In this document: positions 5,802 to 11,205 of the stretch, in pieces
Position numbering within the stretch: position 1 is the first letter of the stretch
Layout: each line of letters begins with the position of its first letter
Source of the DNA: Rhodospirillaceae bacterium UBA6608
Lineage (GTDB): Bacteria; Pseudomonadota; Alphaproteobacteria; Rhodospirillales_A; Casp-alpha2
NCBI GenBank assembly: GCA_002433335.1
Contig: DJHY01000299.1
Coordinates: 1 to 11,205 of the forward strand
DNA length: 11,205 nucleotides
Direction of reading: 5' to 3'
Notes under the pieces: model-generated
Seen by the model: the letters and a program-made list of their open reading frames with translations, nothing else
Told to the model about the DNA's origin: nothing
Database searches by the model: none
Program-made: the position numbers and the translations under genes

Positions 5802-6407
5802 ATGAAACTGCGCTATTCCCCGACTTCGCCCTTCGTTCGCAAGGTCATGATCACGGCCCATGAGGCAGGGCTGGTCGATCAGATCGAATGCATTACCACC
5901 AATCCCTGGGATCTGGGGTCGGACCTGGGTGCGGACAACCCGGTGAACAAGGTCCCGACGCTGATCACCGATGGCGGTGAAGTGTTGTACGATTCCACGG
6001 TCATCTGCGAATACCTGGACAGCCTGCACAGCGGACAGAAGCTGTTTCCCGCCACCGGTGGTGCGCGTTGGCAGGCATTGCGCCTGAACGCGCTGGGTGA
6101 CGGCATGTGCGAAACAGGCATGCGCCGCGTGTTAGAGGGCCGGTTCTGGGCCGATAATCAGCGTGCCGACTGGATCGAGCGCGCCAACGAAACCCTGGCA
6201 CGCTGCATCGGCGCGCTGGAAGACGAAGCCAGCGTCCTGTCGGGCCCGATTACCATCGGTCACATTTCGCTTGGCTGCTTCTTTGGTTGGGCCGATCTGC
6301 GGTTCGCCGATATCAATTGGCGCGACGACAATCCGGCGGTCGCCGATTGGTATGCCGCGTTCTCGGCCCGGCCGTCGATGGTCGCGACTGAACCGCCCAA
6401 GTCGTAA
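5802..6407 (+). CDS. Glutathione S-transferase, YibF-like
   Basis: A 201-residue cytosolic glutathione S-transferase. The N-terminal thioredoxin-like domain begins MKLRYSPTSPFVRKV, where S6, S9 and nearby residues are candidates for the glutathione-activating position. NKVPTL (49-54) holds the cis-proline P52, and YDSTVICEYLD (63-73) holds the Asp-Ser pair that binds the gamma-glutamyl group. The C-terminal domain (about 85-195) is helical. The start pattern SPTSPFVRKV and overall size resemble E. coli YibF, a GST whose natural substrate is unclear. GGGAGA lies 8 nt before the ATG. A cupin gene follows 32 bp downstream on the same strand and a MarR-family gene follows that, so the three may form one operon concerned with small reactive or hydrophobic compounds; this is inferred from context. 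Confidence 0.9.
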   Translation: MKLRYSPTSPFVRKVMITAHEAGLVDQIECITTNPWDLGSDLGADNPVNKVPTLITDGGEVLYDSTVICEYLDSLHSGQKLFPATGGARWQALRLNALGDGMCETGMRRVLEGRFWADNQRADWIERANETLARCIGALEDEASVLSGPITIGHISLGCFFGWADLRFADINWRDDNPAVADWYAAFSARPSMVATEPPKS

Positions 6408-6439
6408 TCCTGGCTCGGGAAGATGCAAGGGGGGCGGAC

Positions 6440-6901
6440 GTGCGGGCAGCCGACGTCATCAGGGAATTGAACCTCGCCCCTCATCCCGAGGGCGGTCATT
6501 ACCGTGAAATCTACCGCGATGCGGTCCCGGACGGGGGCCGTGGTGCTGTGACCAGCATTCATTACCTGTTGTCGGGGGGTGAGCGGTCCCATTGGCATCG
6601 TGTCACCGATGCCGCGGAAATCTGGAATTTCCATGCCGCCGGCGGCGCCGGGACGGCGGGGCTGGAGCTTGCCCTATCGCCCGATGGCGGCGCGGTCGAG
6701 ACCCATGTGCTGGGCAGCAACCTGACCGGCGGCCACAAGCCGCAGGTGGTGGTGCCCGCCGGATGGTGGCAGGCCGCGCGCCTGATCGACCCGACGGCGG
6801 AGGGTTGGGTCCTGGTCGGTTGCGCCGTGGCTCCGGCGTTCGAGTTCTCTGCCTTTGAAATGGCCCCGCCCAATTGGGCGCCAGCGGACTGGAAATCCTG
6901 A
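6440..6901 (+). CDS. DUF985 (cupin_5) family protein
   Basis: A 153-residue cytosolic cupin of the DUF985 family, starting at GTG with GGGGGG about 5 nt upstream. Diagnostic stretches are LNLAPHPEGGHYREIYRD (10-27), SIHYLLSGGERSHWHRV (39-55) and EIWNFHAAG (60-68). H51, H53 and H65 with nearby acidic residues are the likely metal ligands of the beta-barrel. It ends with a second barrel strand set around PAGWWQAA and VGCAVAPAFEFSAFEMA. Members bind a metal, but most lack a known reaction; some are annotated as sugar or isomerase-like cupins without proof. It sits 32 bp after the GST gene and 49 bp before the MarR-type gene, so co-transcription is likely. Confidence 0.88.
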   Translation: MRAADVIRELNLAPHPEGGHYREIYRDAVPDGGRGAVTSIHYLLSGGERSHWHRVTDAAEIWNFHAAGGAGTAGLELALSPDGGAVETHVLGSNLTGGHKPQVVVPAGWWQAARLIDPTAEGWVLVGCAVAPAFEFSAFEMAPPNWAPADWKS

Positions 6902-6950
6902 AGCGCGCGTTCTAACGTAAAGGCGGCTGACGTTTTTTGGAGATGCCGCC

Positions 6951-7412
6951 ATGGCTGCTGATTCGTCCTTGCACGGTGCCGCGAACCTGGGCGCCCTTTT
7001 GGTGCGGGCCTTTCGTTGGTTCGAGGAAGGCCTGGCCTCCGATCCCGATACCGCGCATCTGCCGCGTTTGTCGGGCAGCCAGTTCATGACATTGGCGAGC
7101 CTCGACGACGACGGGACCTCGATCGCCGAATTGGCACGCCGCGTCGGCGTGACCCGGCAGGCGATGCATCAGATGATCGGCGAAATGGAACGTTCGGCCT
7201 TGGTCGATCTGGTCGATAGCCAGACCGACCGCCGGGTCAAATTGGTCAAGCTGGCGTTGCTTGGCCGGACCCTGGACCAAAAGGCCGCCACCGCCATTGC
7301 GGACTTGGAGAAAGAGCTGACCAAGCGGATCGGAAAGCAAGCTGTGGCCGACCTGCGCAAACATCTGGCCGCGGATTGGGGCGCGCCTGGGAAATCAGGC
7401 GGTAAAGCCTGA
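6951..7412 (+). CDS. MarR-family transcriptional regulator
   Basis: A 153-residue winged helix-turn-helix protein. The DNA-binding part is LSGSQFMTLASL (40-51), then SIAELARRVGVTRQAMHQMIGEMERSALV (57-85), with the wing at D93-R94-R95. Flanking helices (about 10-30 and 115-150) would form the dimer interface as in MarR. Such proteins usually repress neighbouring genes and release DNA on binding a phenolic or other small ligand, or on cysteine oxidation; this one has no cysteine. The ATG at 6951 follows a GGAG. It lies downstream of the GST and cupin genes, so self-regulated control of that operon is possible but not shown. A short AACGT/ACGTT inverted repeat (6914-6934) in its leader is the only operator candidate I see. 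Confidence 0.92.
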   Translation: MAADSSLHGAANLGALLVRAFRWFEEGLASDPDTAHLPRLSGSQFMTLASLDDDGTSIAELARRVGVTRQAMHQMIGEMERSALVDLVDSQTDRRVKLVKLALLGRTLDQKAATAIADLEKELTKRIGKQAVADLRKHLAADWGAPGKSGGKA

Positions 7413-7424
7413 GTCTGATTTCGA

Positions 7425-7453
7425 TTGGATTCCGATCAAAGCATCGGCTTAAT
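7425..7453 (+). promoter_or_regulatory. Possible promoter before the GGDEF-like gene
   Basis: TTGGAT (7425-7430) and CTTAAT (7448-7453) are spaced by 17 nt, with partial matches to both sigma-70 boxes. It lies in the 106-bp gap after the MarR-type gene. AT-rich sequence downstream of the -10 box is consistent but does not settle it. Confidence 0.3.
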
Positions 7454-7518
7454 AGGCACAAATACCATGATTGGTCGGCTGAGAACCCTGCCGCCCATTG
7501 ACGAAGACGGAACAAGAA

Positions 7519-8298
7519 ATGGCCCGCAAATCGTTTTTCTCCAGACTCTTCAACGACGACGATGACGAAGAGTCGGTGGAAGATATCGACCGCCGCCTGG
7601 CGGAAGAACTAGCCGCGATCGAAGCCCAGGAAGTCGAAAACCTGGAAGGCTCGCGGATGATCATGGACGATTGGGATAACGCGGGCGCCTGCGTTTATCT
7701 GATGGACCTGGCGCCGCTCTACCGCATCATCGGTGGGCGCGACAGCATGTTGGCCAAACGCCTGCCCGATGCCTGCGATCATATTTTCGAACGCCAAGTT
7801 CCGGCGGGCGAGGGCCGTGGGCGTATTCGGGGTGATTACTTCGTGATGAGCTTCGTGTCTCTGACGCGCGAAGCCGGCTTCGTCAAAGCGGCCCAGGTCA
7901 TCAACGGCATCGGCCTGCAAACCATCGGCGAGCGTTTCAAGACCATCGACGTGCCGCACCTTCTGGTCGCGGCCGAGGTTGCCGATCTGACCGGCGACGA
8001 CGGCGAGTTCGATCCCGAAAAAGCCAAGGCCCAGGTCGAAAGCGGCGGTTCGGGCGTGCGTCTGGGGAAAGCCCCGGAAGAGCCGATCTGGCTGAAGCTG
8101 TCGGTGGAAAAAGCGAAGAAGGCCGCGGAACTCGTGGCCGCCAAAAAGGGTGAAACCATCGATTCCGATGCACCGCGTCCGCGCCGCCGGGGCGACCCCG
8201 ATTGGGTCGATAGCCGGTCCGACCGGCGCAAGCGCATCTCCAACGATCCGATGCAGATGGAACGCCGCCGCGGTCGAGATCGTCGGGTCAACAAGTAG
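7519..8298 (+). CDS. Unrecognised cytosolic protein with degenerate GGDEF-like core
   Basis: About 259 residues from the ATG at 7519, which has a weak GACGGAA upstream; an in-frame TTG at 7498 is an alternative. No signal peptide or membrane helix is visible. The N-terminus pairs a short amphipathic stretch (KSFFSRLF, 4-11) with an acidic run (13-18) and a helical, acidic region to about 45. Residues 57-150 read like a degenerate GGDEF domain: VYLMDLAPLYRIIGG (59-73) for the DxDxFKxIND region and RIRGDYFVMSF (102-112) with RGDYF where GGDEF belongs. The changed motif lacks the Gly-Gly and acidic residues needed for diguanylate cyclase catalysis, so at most it would bind ligand or act structurally. 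The last 40 residues (220-259) are very basic, with two Arg-rich segments ending ERRRGRDRR, suggesting binding to nucleic acid or the membrane. The GGDEF link is a remote similarity. Confidence 0.7.
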   Translation: MARKSFFSRLFNDDDDEESVEDIDRRLAEELAAIEAQEVENLEGSRMIMDDWDNAGACVYLMDLAPLYRIIGGRDSMLAKRLPDACDHIFERQVPAGEGRGRIRGDYFVMSFVSLTREAGFVKAAQVINGIGLQTIGERFKTIDVPHLLVAAEVADLTGDDGEFDPEKAKAQVESGGSGVRLGKAPEEPIWLKLSVEKAKKAAELVAAKKGETIDSDAPRPRRRGDPDWVDSRSDRRKRISNDPMQMERRRGRDRRVNK

Positions 8299-8333
8299 GC
8301 CGGAATTTCGCTTAAGCGCTTTTGGGCCTTTTT
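8297..8333 (+). terminator. Possible terminator over convergent gene ends
   Basis: AGGCC (8297-8301) pairs with GGCCT (8325-8329), enclosing the perfect palindrome CGCTTAAGCG (8309-8318), and T residues follow to 8333. The GGDEF-like gene ends at 8298 and the exporter gene ends at 8312 from the other side, with only 13 bp between. The stem is short, so this is a weak call. Confidence 0.3.
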
Positions 8334-9235
8334 CGCCTGAACATTTCTTTCGATGCCAACACGGCGCCGCCGACGATCAGGGCACAGCCCAGGGCGACGG
8401 CGGGCGTCGCCTCGCCCTGACCGAAGACGATCAGCAGGATCGTTGAAATGAGCGGCGCGGCATAGGCCAACGCCCCCAGGACTTGAATGTCGCCGTGCTT
8501 GGTTCCGTAATCCCAAGTGAAGAAGGCCGCGCCCACGGGCAATAGGCCCAAGCCCAGCACGGCCAGCCATTCGCCGATATCGGCGGGCCAGACCGTGGTC
8601 TCGAACGCCAGATGGCATCCCGCCGCCAGGATCGCGGTCACCGCGCAGAACCCGCCGACCGTATCCGTCGGTACATGGCCGAACCGCCGGTTGGTGACGG
8701 AATAGGTCGACCAGGCCAGCGCCGCCGCCACGGCCATGGCATAGCCGAAGGCGGCTTCCGTCTTGACCGCGACGAAGCCCGCATCGCCTGTCCCCCCGCC
8801 GTCGGTGACCAGGGCGACCGTGCCCGCCAGCCCCGCCAGGGCCCCTGCCAAATGCCACCAGCGCAGACGATGGCCCGGCAACAGGGCGGAAAACAGCACG
8901 ATCAGGACAGGCCACAGATAGTTGATCAGATTGGCATGGACCGGCGGGGCATTGCGCAGCGCCAGGAAGTAGAAGAAGTGGTAGCCGAACAGCCCCGAGA
9001 CGCCGAGCGCCCAGGCCCCCAACGGCTGGCGGAGAAAGGTCACGGGCCGCTCGCCGCGCGCCAGCCATTTCAGGGCGATCATCACCGTCGCGACGGAAAA
9101 GCTCATGGCGACCAATTGGAACGGTGGAACCTTCCCGGTCAATGTGGTGAGGAGGCCGAGCATGCCCCACATCAGGACCGCGGTTGCCCCGATCAACGTT
9201 GCGCGCTGCGCGTCGGGGGCCAGGTTGTCGGTCAT
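8312..9235 (-). CDS. DMT-superfamily exporter, YddG-like (aromatic amino acid exporter)
   Basis: A 307-residue inner-membrane protein with ten predicted helices in two EamA halves, the drug/metabolite transporter layout. YddG-like marks are HANLINYLWPVLIVLFSALL near the end of helices 4-5 of half one and FTWDYGTKHGDIQVLGALAYAAPLIST in half two. YddG exports aromatic amino acids and related compounds; an alphaproteobacterial YddG has a known structure. Substrate cannot be read from sequence, and other small metabolites are possible. The start at 9235 overlaps the stop of the FG-GAP gene (ATGA), so its translation is probably coupled to that gene. The aromatic operon at 1902-4785 is near enough to make an aromatic substrate interesting. 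The basic C-terminus (RRKRPK) is on the cytoplasmic side. Confidence 0.85.
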   Translation of the reverse strand: MTDNLAPDAQRATLIGATAVLMWGMLGLLTTLTGKVPPFQLVAMSFSVATVMIALKWLARGERPVTFLRQPLGAWALGVSGLFGYHFFYFLALRNAPPVHANLINYLWPVLIVLFSALLPGHRLRWWHLAGALAGLAGTVALVTDGGGTGDAGFVAVKTEAAFGYAMAVAAALAWSTYSVTNRRFGHVPTDTVGGFCAVTAILAAGCHLAFETTVWPADIGEWLAVLGLGLLPVGAAFFTWDYGTKHGDIQVLGALAYAAPLISTILLIVFGQGEATPAVALGCALIVGGAVLASKEMFRRKRPKSA

Positions 9236-10248
9236 GGCAGGAACTTCACGACCTTGAGTCGCCCGCCGGGTGCGATGATCGCCTCGGGCCGTCCGTCGCC
9301 GTCCAGGTCCTGGGCCAGCACCGCCAAATCGATGGGCGCGGCGTTGACGACCTCGGCCAGTTCGCGGAACCCGCCCATCGAGAAGGTGACGACGCGCAGA
9401 TTACGGCGCGCCGCATCGGGCACGATCAGGTCGACCACGCCGTCGCCGTCCATATCGGCGATAGCCGACAGGCCCTGTTCGCGCGATCCGATGGCGTGGT
9501 TGGAAAAGCCGGGGGCTTCGTGATCTTGCTCCAGGCGCTCTTCCTTCCACTCGTAAAGCTTCAGGGGGCCGCCCAGGTGCGGGGTGATCACGGCGGCGAT
9601 CTCGTTCCGCCCGTCGCCGTCGAAATCGGCCACGCCGACCGGGTTGAGCCAGCGAAAGGCCTGACCGATCGGCTCGGACTCGGCGGCCAAACGCAATCCC
9701 CGATCCGAGGTTTCGATCACCGCCAGGGCCGCGCCGACGCGGGTATAGGTCTTGACCGCCAAAATCTCGTCGACCCCGTCGCCGTCGATATCGACGATGC
9801 GGGGCGCGCGGTCTTCGAACACCGCCTCGGTCGTCAGGTTCAGGGTTTCGCGGTAGCCGTTCTTCAGGCGCAGGGCCAGACCAGCGGCCTCGACCGCGTC
9901 GCCCAGCACGCCATGGCCATAGCGCTCGGTCGGTTTGCGATACCACGCGGCGGCGATGTTGCGTTGGCCCAGGACGACGACCTCGTCGGGCATGGCGGCG
10001 GTGTCGTTCGATCCGGCGGGGGGCAGGGGTTCAGGCCGAGGCGTCAGGGTGACGCCCTGCTCGTCCAGGCCGACGGTATGGTGGCTGCCGTCTTCCAGGC
10101 GGATCACAGCGGCCCCGTCCAGGCGCCCGACCCAGGTGACGGCGGCGGGAAGCTCGGCCCCGAATTCGCGCGCATCCAGGGCCTGCGCGGCGGCGGGCGC
10201 GAACAGGATGGACAGCAGGGGCAGATAAGAAAAGACGGCGCGTGTCAT
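9232..10248 (-). CDS. Exported FG-GAP/VCBS-repeat protein
   Basis: A 338-residue protein with a signal peptide (MTRAVFSYLPLLS, likely cleaved after AQA at 21-23). Four calcium-binding-type D-x-DGDG-xx-D/E motifs occur at about 153-161, 208-216, 265-273 and 314-322, each followed by a hydrophobic strand, as in FG-GAP/VCBS beta-propeller repeats; other blades are weaker. No catalytic residues, anchor or sorting signal are visible, so it is probably a soluble periplasmic or secreted binding/structural protein. The ATG at 10248 starts the signal peptide; the open frame continues upstream into the phaB region, but only as a shadow. The ATG lies in the loop of a terminator-like hairpin and has no good ribosome binding site. 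The gene overlaps the exporter gene by ATGA, which suggests a joint role, function unknown. Confidence 0.85.
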   Translation of the reverse strand: MTRAVFSYLPLLSILFAPAAAQALDAREFGAELPAAVTWVGRLDGAAVIRLEDGSHHTVGLDEQGVTLTPRPEPLPPAGSNDTAAMPDEVVVLGQRNIAAAWYRKPTERYGHGVLGDAVEAAGLALRLKNGYRETLNLTTEAVFEDRAPRIVDIDGDGVDEILAVKTYTRVGAALAVIETSDRGLRLAAESEPIGQAFRWLNPVGVADFDGDGRNEIAAVITPHLGGPLKLYEWKEERLEQDHEAPGFSNHAIGSREQGLSAIADMDGDGVVDLIVPDAARRNLRVVTFSMGGFRELAEVVNAAPIDLAVLAQDLDGDGRPEAIIAPGGRLKVVKFLP

Positions 10249-10261
10249 GACGCGCCGTCTT
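10232..10261 (-). terminator. phaB terminator whose loop contains the FG-GAP start codon
   Basis: AAGACGGCGCG (10232-10242) and CGCGCCGTCTT (10251-10261) form a perfect 11-bp stem with an 8-nt loop. On the minus strand the second arm is followed by a T-rich tract (TTTTCTTAT, counting the end of the stem), the usual form of an intrinsic terminator. It lies 53 bp after the phaB stop. The loop holds the ATG at 10248. Confidence 0.6.
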
Positions 10262-10313
10262 AACAAATGTATCCGGTTTGAGCCAGCGGCTTGGCCGCGG
10301 GATCGGCCCATCC

Positions 10314-11039
10314 TTAGATCATGTACTGCCCGCCGTTGGCGGAAATGGTCGAGCCCGTGATGAAGCCCGCGTCGTCGGACGCCAGGAACACCACGCAGCG
10401 GGCGATTTCCTCGGCCTGACCCAGCCGGCCCACGGGGATTTGCGGGATGACGACTTCGTTCAGCACCTTTTCCGGCACCGCCATGACCATTTCCGTGCCG
10501 ATATAGCCGGGGGCGATGGCGTTGACGGTAATGCCCTTGGACGCCGTCTCCAGGGCCAGGGCCTTGGTGAAGCCCAGGTCCCCGGCCTTGGCCGCGGCAT
10601 AGTTGGTCTGGCCGAACTGGCCCTTCTGCCCGTTGATCGAGCTGATGCTGACGATCCGGCCGAACCCGGCCCCGCGCATGTCTTCGATCACGTTGCGCGA
10701 CAGGTTGAACAGGCCCGACAGGTTGGTGTTGATGACCGCATCCCACTGCTCCTTGCTCATCTTGTGCAAGGGGACGTCGCGGGTAATCCCGGCGTTGTTG
10801 ACCAGAACCTCGATCGGGCCGATGTCGGCCTTGATCTGCGCCACGGCGGCGGTCACGGCGTCGAAGTCGCCGACATCGAATTTGTAGACGGGAACTCCCG
10901 TTTCTTCCTTGAACTTGGCGGCGGCTTCGTCGTTGCCGGCGTAGTTGGCGACGACGGTGTAACCGGCTTCCTTCAACGCGACGCTAACGGCCTTCCCGAT
11001 GCCGCGCGTGCCGCCCGTAACCAATGCGACCCGTCCCAT
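10314..11039 (-). CDS. phaB: Acetoacetyl-CoA reductase
   Basis: A 241-residue cytosolic short-chain dehydrogenase that reduces acetoacetyl-CoA to (R)-3-hydroxybutyryl-CoA, usually with NADPH, for polyhydroxybutyrate synthesis. The cofactor loop is TGGTRGIG (8-15) and NNAG is at 81-84. The catalytic set is N106, S134, Y147 and K151 in the context NYAAAK. NINTNL-type sequence (NTNLSG, 104-109) and GYIGTEM (GY-x-x-T-x-M) match PhaB rather than FabG. GGGAGG lies about 6 nt before the ATG. It follows phaA on the same strand, 76 bp away, in the usual phaA-phaB order. The phaC synthase is not in the window. FabG is the close alternative, but the phaA neighbour decides. Confidence 0.94.
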   Translation of the reverse strand: MGRVALVTGGTRGIGKAVSVALKEAGYTVVANYAGNDEAAAKFKEETGVPVYKFDVGDFDAVTAAVAQIKADIGPIEVLVNNAGITRDVPLHKMSKEQWDAVINTNLSGLFNLSRNVIEDMRGAGFGRIVSISSINGQKGQFGQTNYAAAKAGDLGFTKALALETASKGITVNAIAPGYIGTEMVMAVPEKVLNEVVIPQIPVGRLGQAEEIARCVVFLASDDAGFITGSTISANGGQYMI

Positions 11040-11075
11040 ATGTGCCTCCCTAGGTTTTGTTGTCGCTGATAGGAA

Positions 11076-11105
11076 CGAGGGCGCCGTCCCCCGGCGGCGC
11101 CCTCG
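11076..11105 (-). terminator. Hairpin between phaA and phaB
   Basis: CGAGGGCGCCG (11076-11086) and CGGCGCCCTCG (11095-11105) form a perfect 11-bp stem with an 8-nt loop, 11 nt past the phaA stop on the minus strand. It is followed by TTCCTAT, a weak T tract. It may partly terminate or protect phaA mRNA and so reduce phaB relative to phaA; separate phaB transcription is also possible. Confidence 0.5.
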
Positions 11106-11115
11106 GTAGTCAGTT

Positions 11116-11205
<90 letters not shown>

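Noticed and set aside
7836..9170. Minus-strand open frame of 444 codons overlapping the GGDEF-like gene and the exporter gene
   Set aside because: It runs through two supported genes in a wrong frame or on the wrong strand, and its Arg/Gly/Pro-rich content shows no domain.
9184..10263. Plus-strand open frame of 359 codons opposite the FG-GAP gene
   Set aside because: It is antisense to a gene with a signal peptide and four DGDG repeats. The antisense frame is an Arg/Gly/Gln-rich shadow without domain content.
10249..10746. Upstream extension of the FG-GAP reading frame
   Set aside because: The extra codons overlap phaB on the same strand in another frame and give an unstructured Arg/Gly-rich peptide, while the ATG at 10248 begins a proper signal peptide.
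10278..11069. Plus-strand open frame of 263 codons opposite phaB
   Set aside because: It is antisense to a well-supported acetoacetyl-CoA reductase and resembles no protein family.

Overview
The window looks like a chromosomal stretch from a GC-rich alphaproteobacterium, probably of the Rhodospirillales. This is inferred from codon use, the many ATGA gene overlaps, a polyhydroxyalkanoate (PHA) locus and the protein styles, not from a database match. I see no mobile element, CRISPR array, tRNA or rRNA. Gene density is high and no gap exceeds about 150 bp.

Left part (1-1885): a minus-strand pair encodes a DUF350 membrane protein and the start of a membrane-anchored, proline-rich protein that may be a trypsin-like protease. 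Divergent from it is a plus-strand pair: a small Cys-rich exported protein (DUF2946-like) and a periplasmic PCuAC copper chaperone with a complete copper motif and His/Met-rich ends. A hairpin closes this pair.

Centre-left (1902-4889): a minus-strand aromatic amino acid operon reads chorismate mutase fusion, hisC-type aminotransferase, tyrA (prephenate dehydrogenase). Both junctions are ATGA overlaps. The likely promoter at 4861-4889 carries three AAATCA repeats exactly 11 bp apart; one lies on the -35 box and two just upstream. The first gene joins an AroQ chorismate mutase to what looks like a decayed prephenate dehydratase domain and an ACT-like domain. Upstream, on the same strand, lies a divergent SAM methyltransferase-like gene that may be leaderless.

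Centre-right (5802-8298): plus-strand genes for a YibF-like glutathione S-transferase, a DUF985-type cupin, a MarR-family regulator, and an unrecognised cytosolic protein whose middle resembles a degenerate GGDEF domain (RGDYF in place of GGDEF).

Right part (8312-11205): minus-strand genes in transcription order are phaA (3' end only), phaB, an exported four-repeat FG-GAP/VCBS-type protein and a YddG-like DMT exporter. Terminator-like hairpins with 11-bp stems and 8-nt loops follow phaA and phaB. The second one places the start codon of the FG-GAP gene in its loop. The FG-GAP gene and the exporter overlap by ATGA. The putative aromatic amino acid exporter lies about 3.5 kb from the aromatic biosynthesis operon, which may be a loose functional link.
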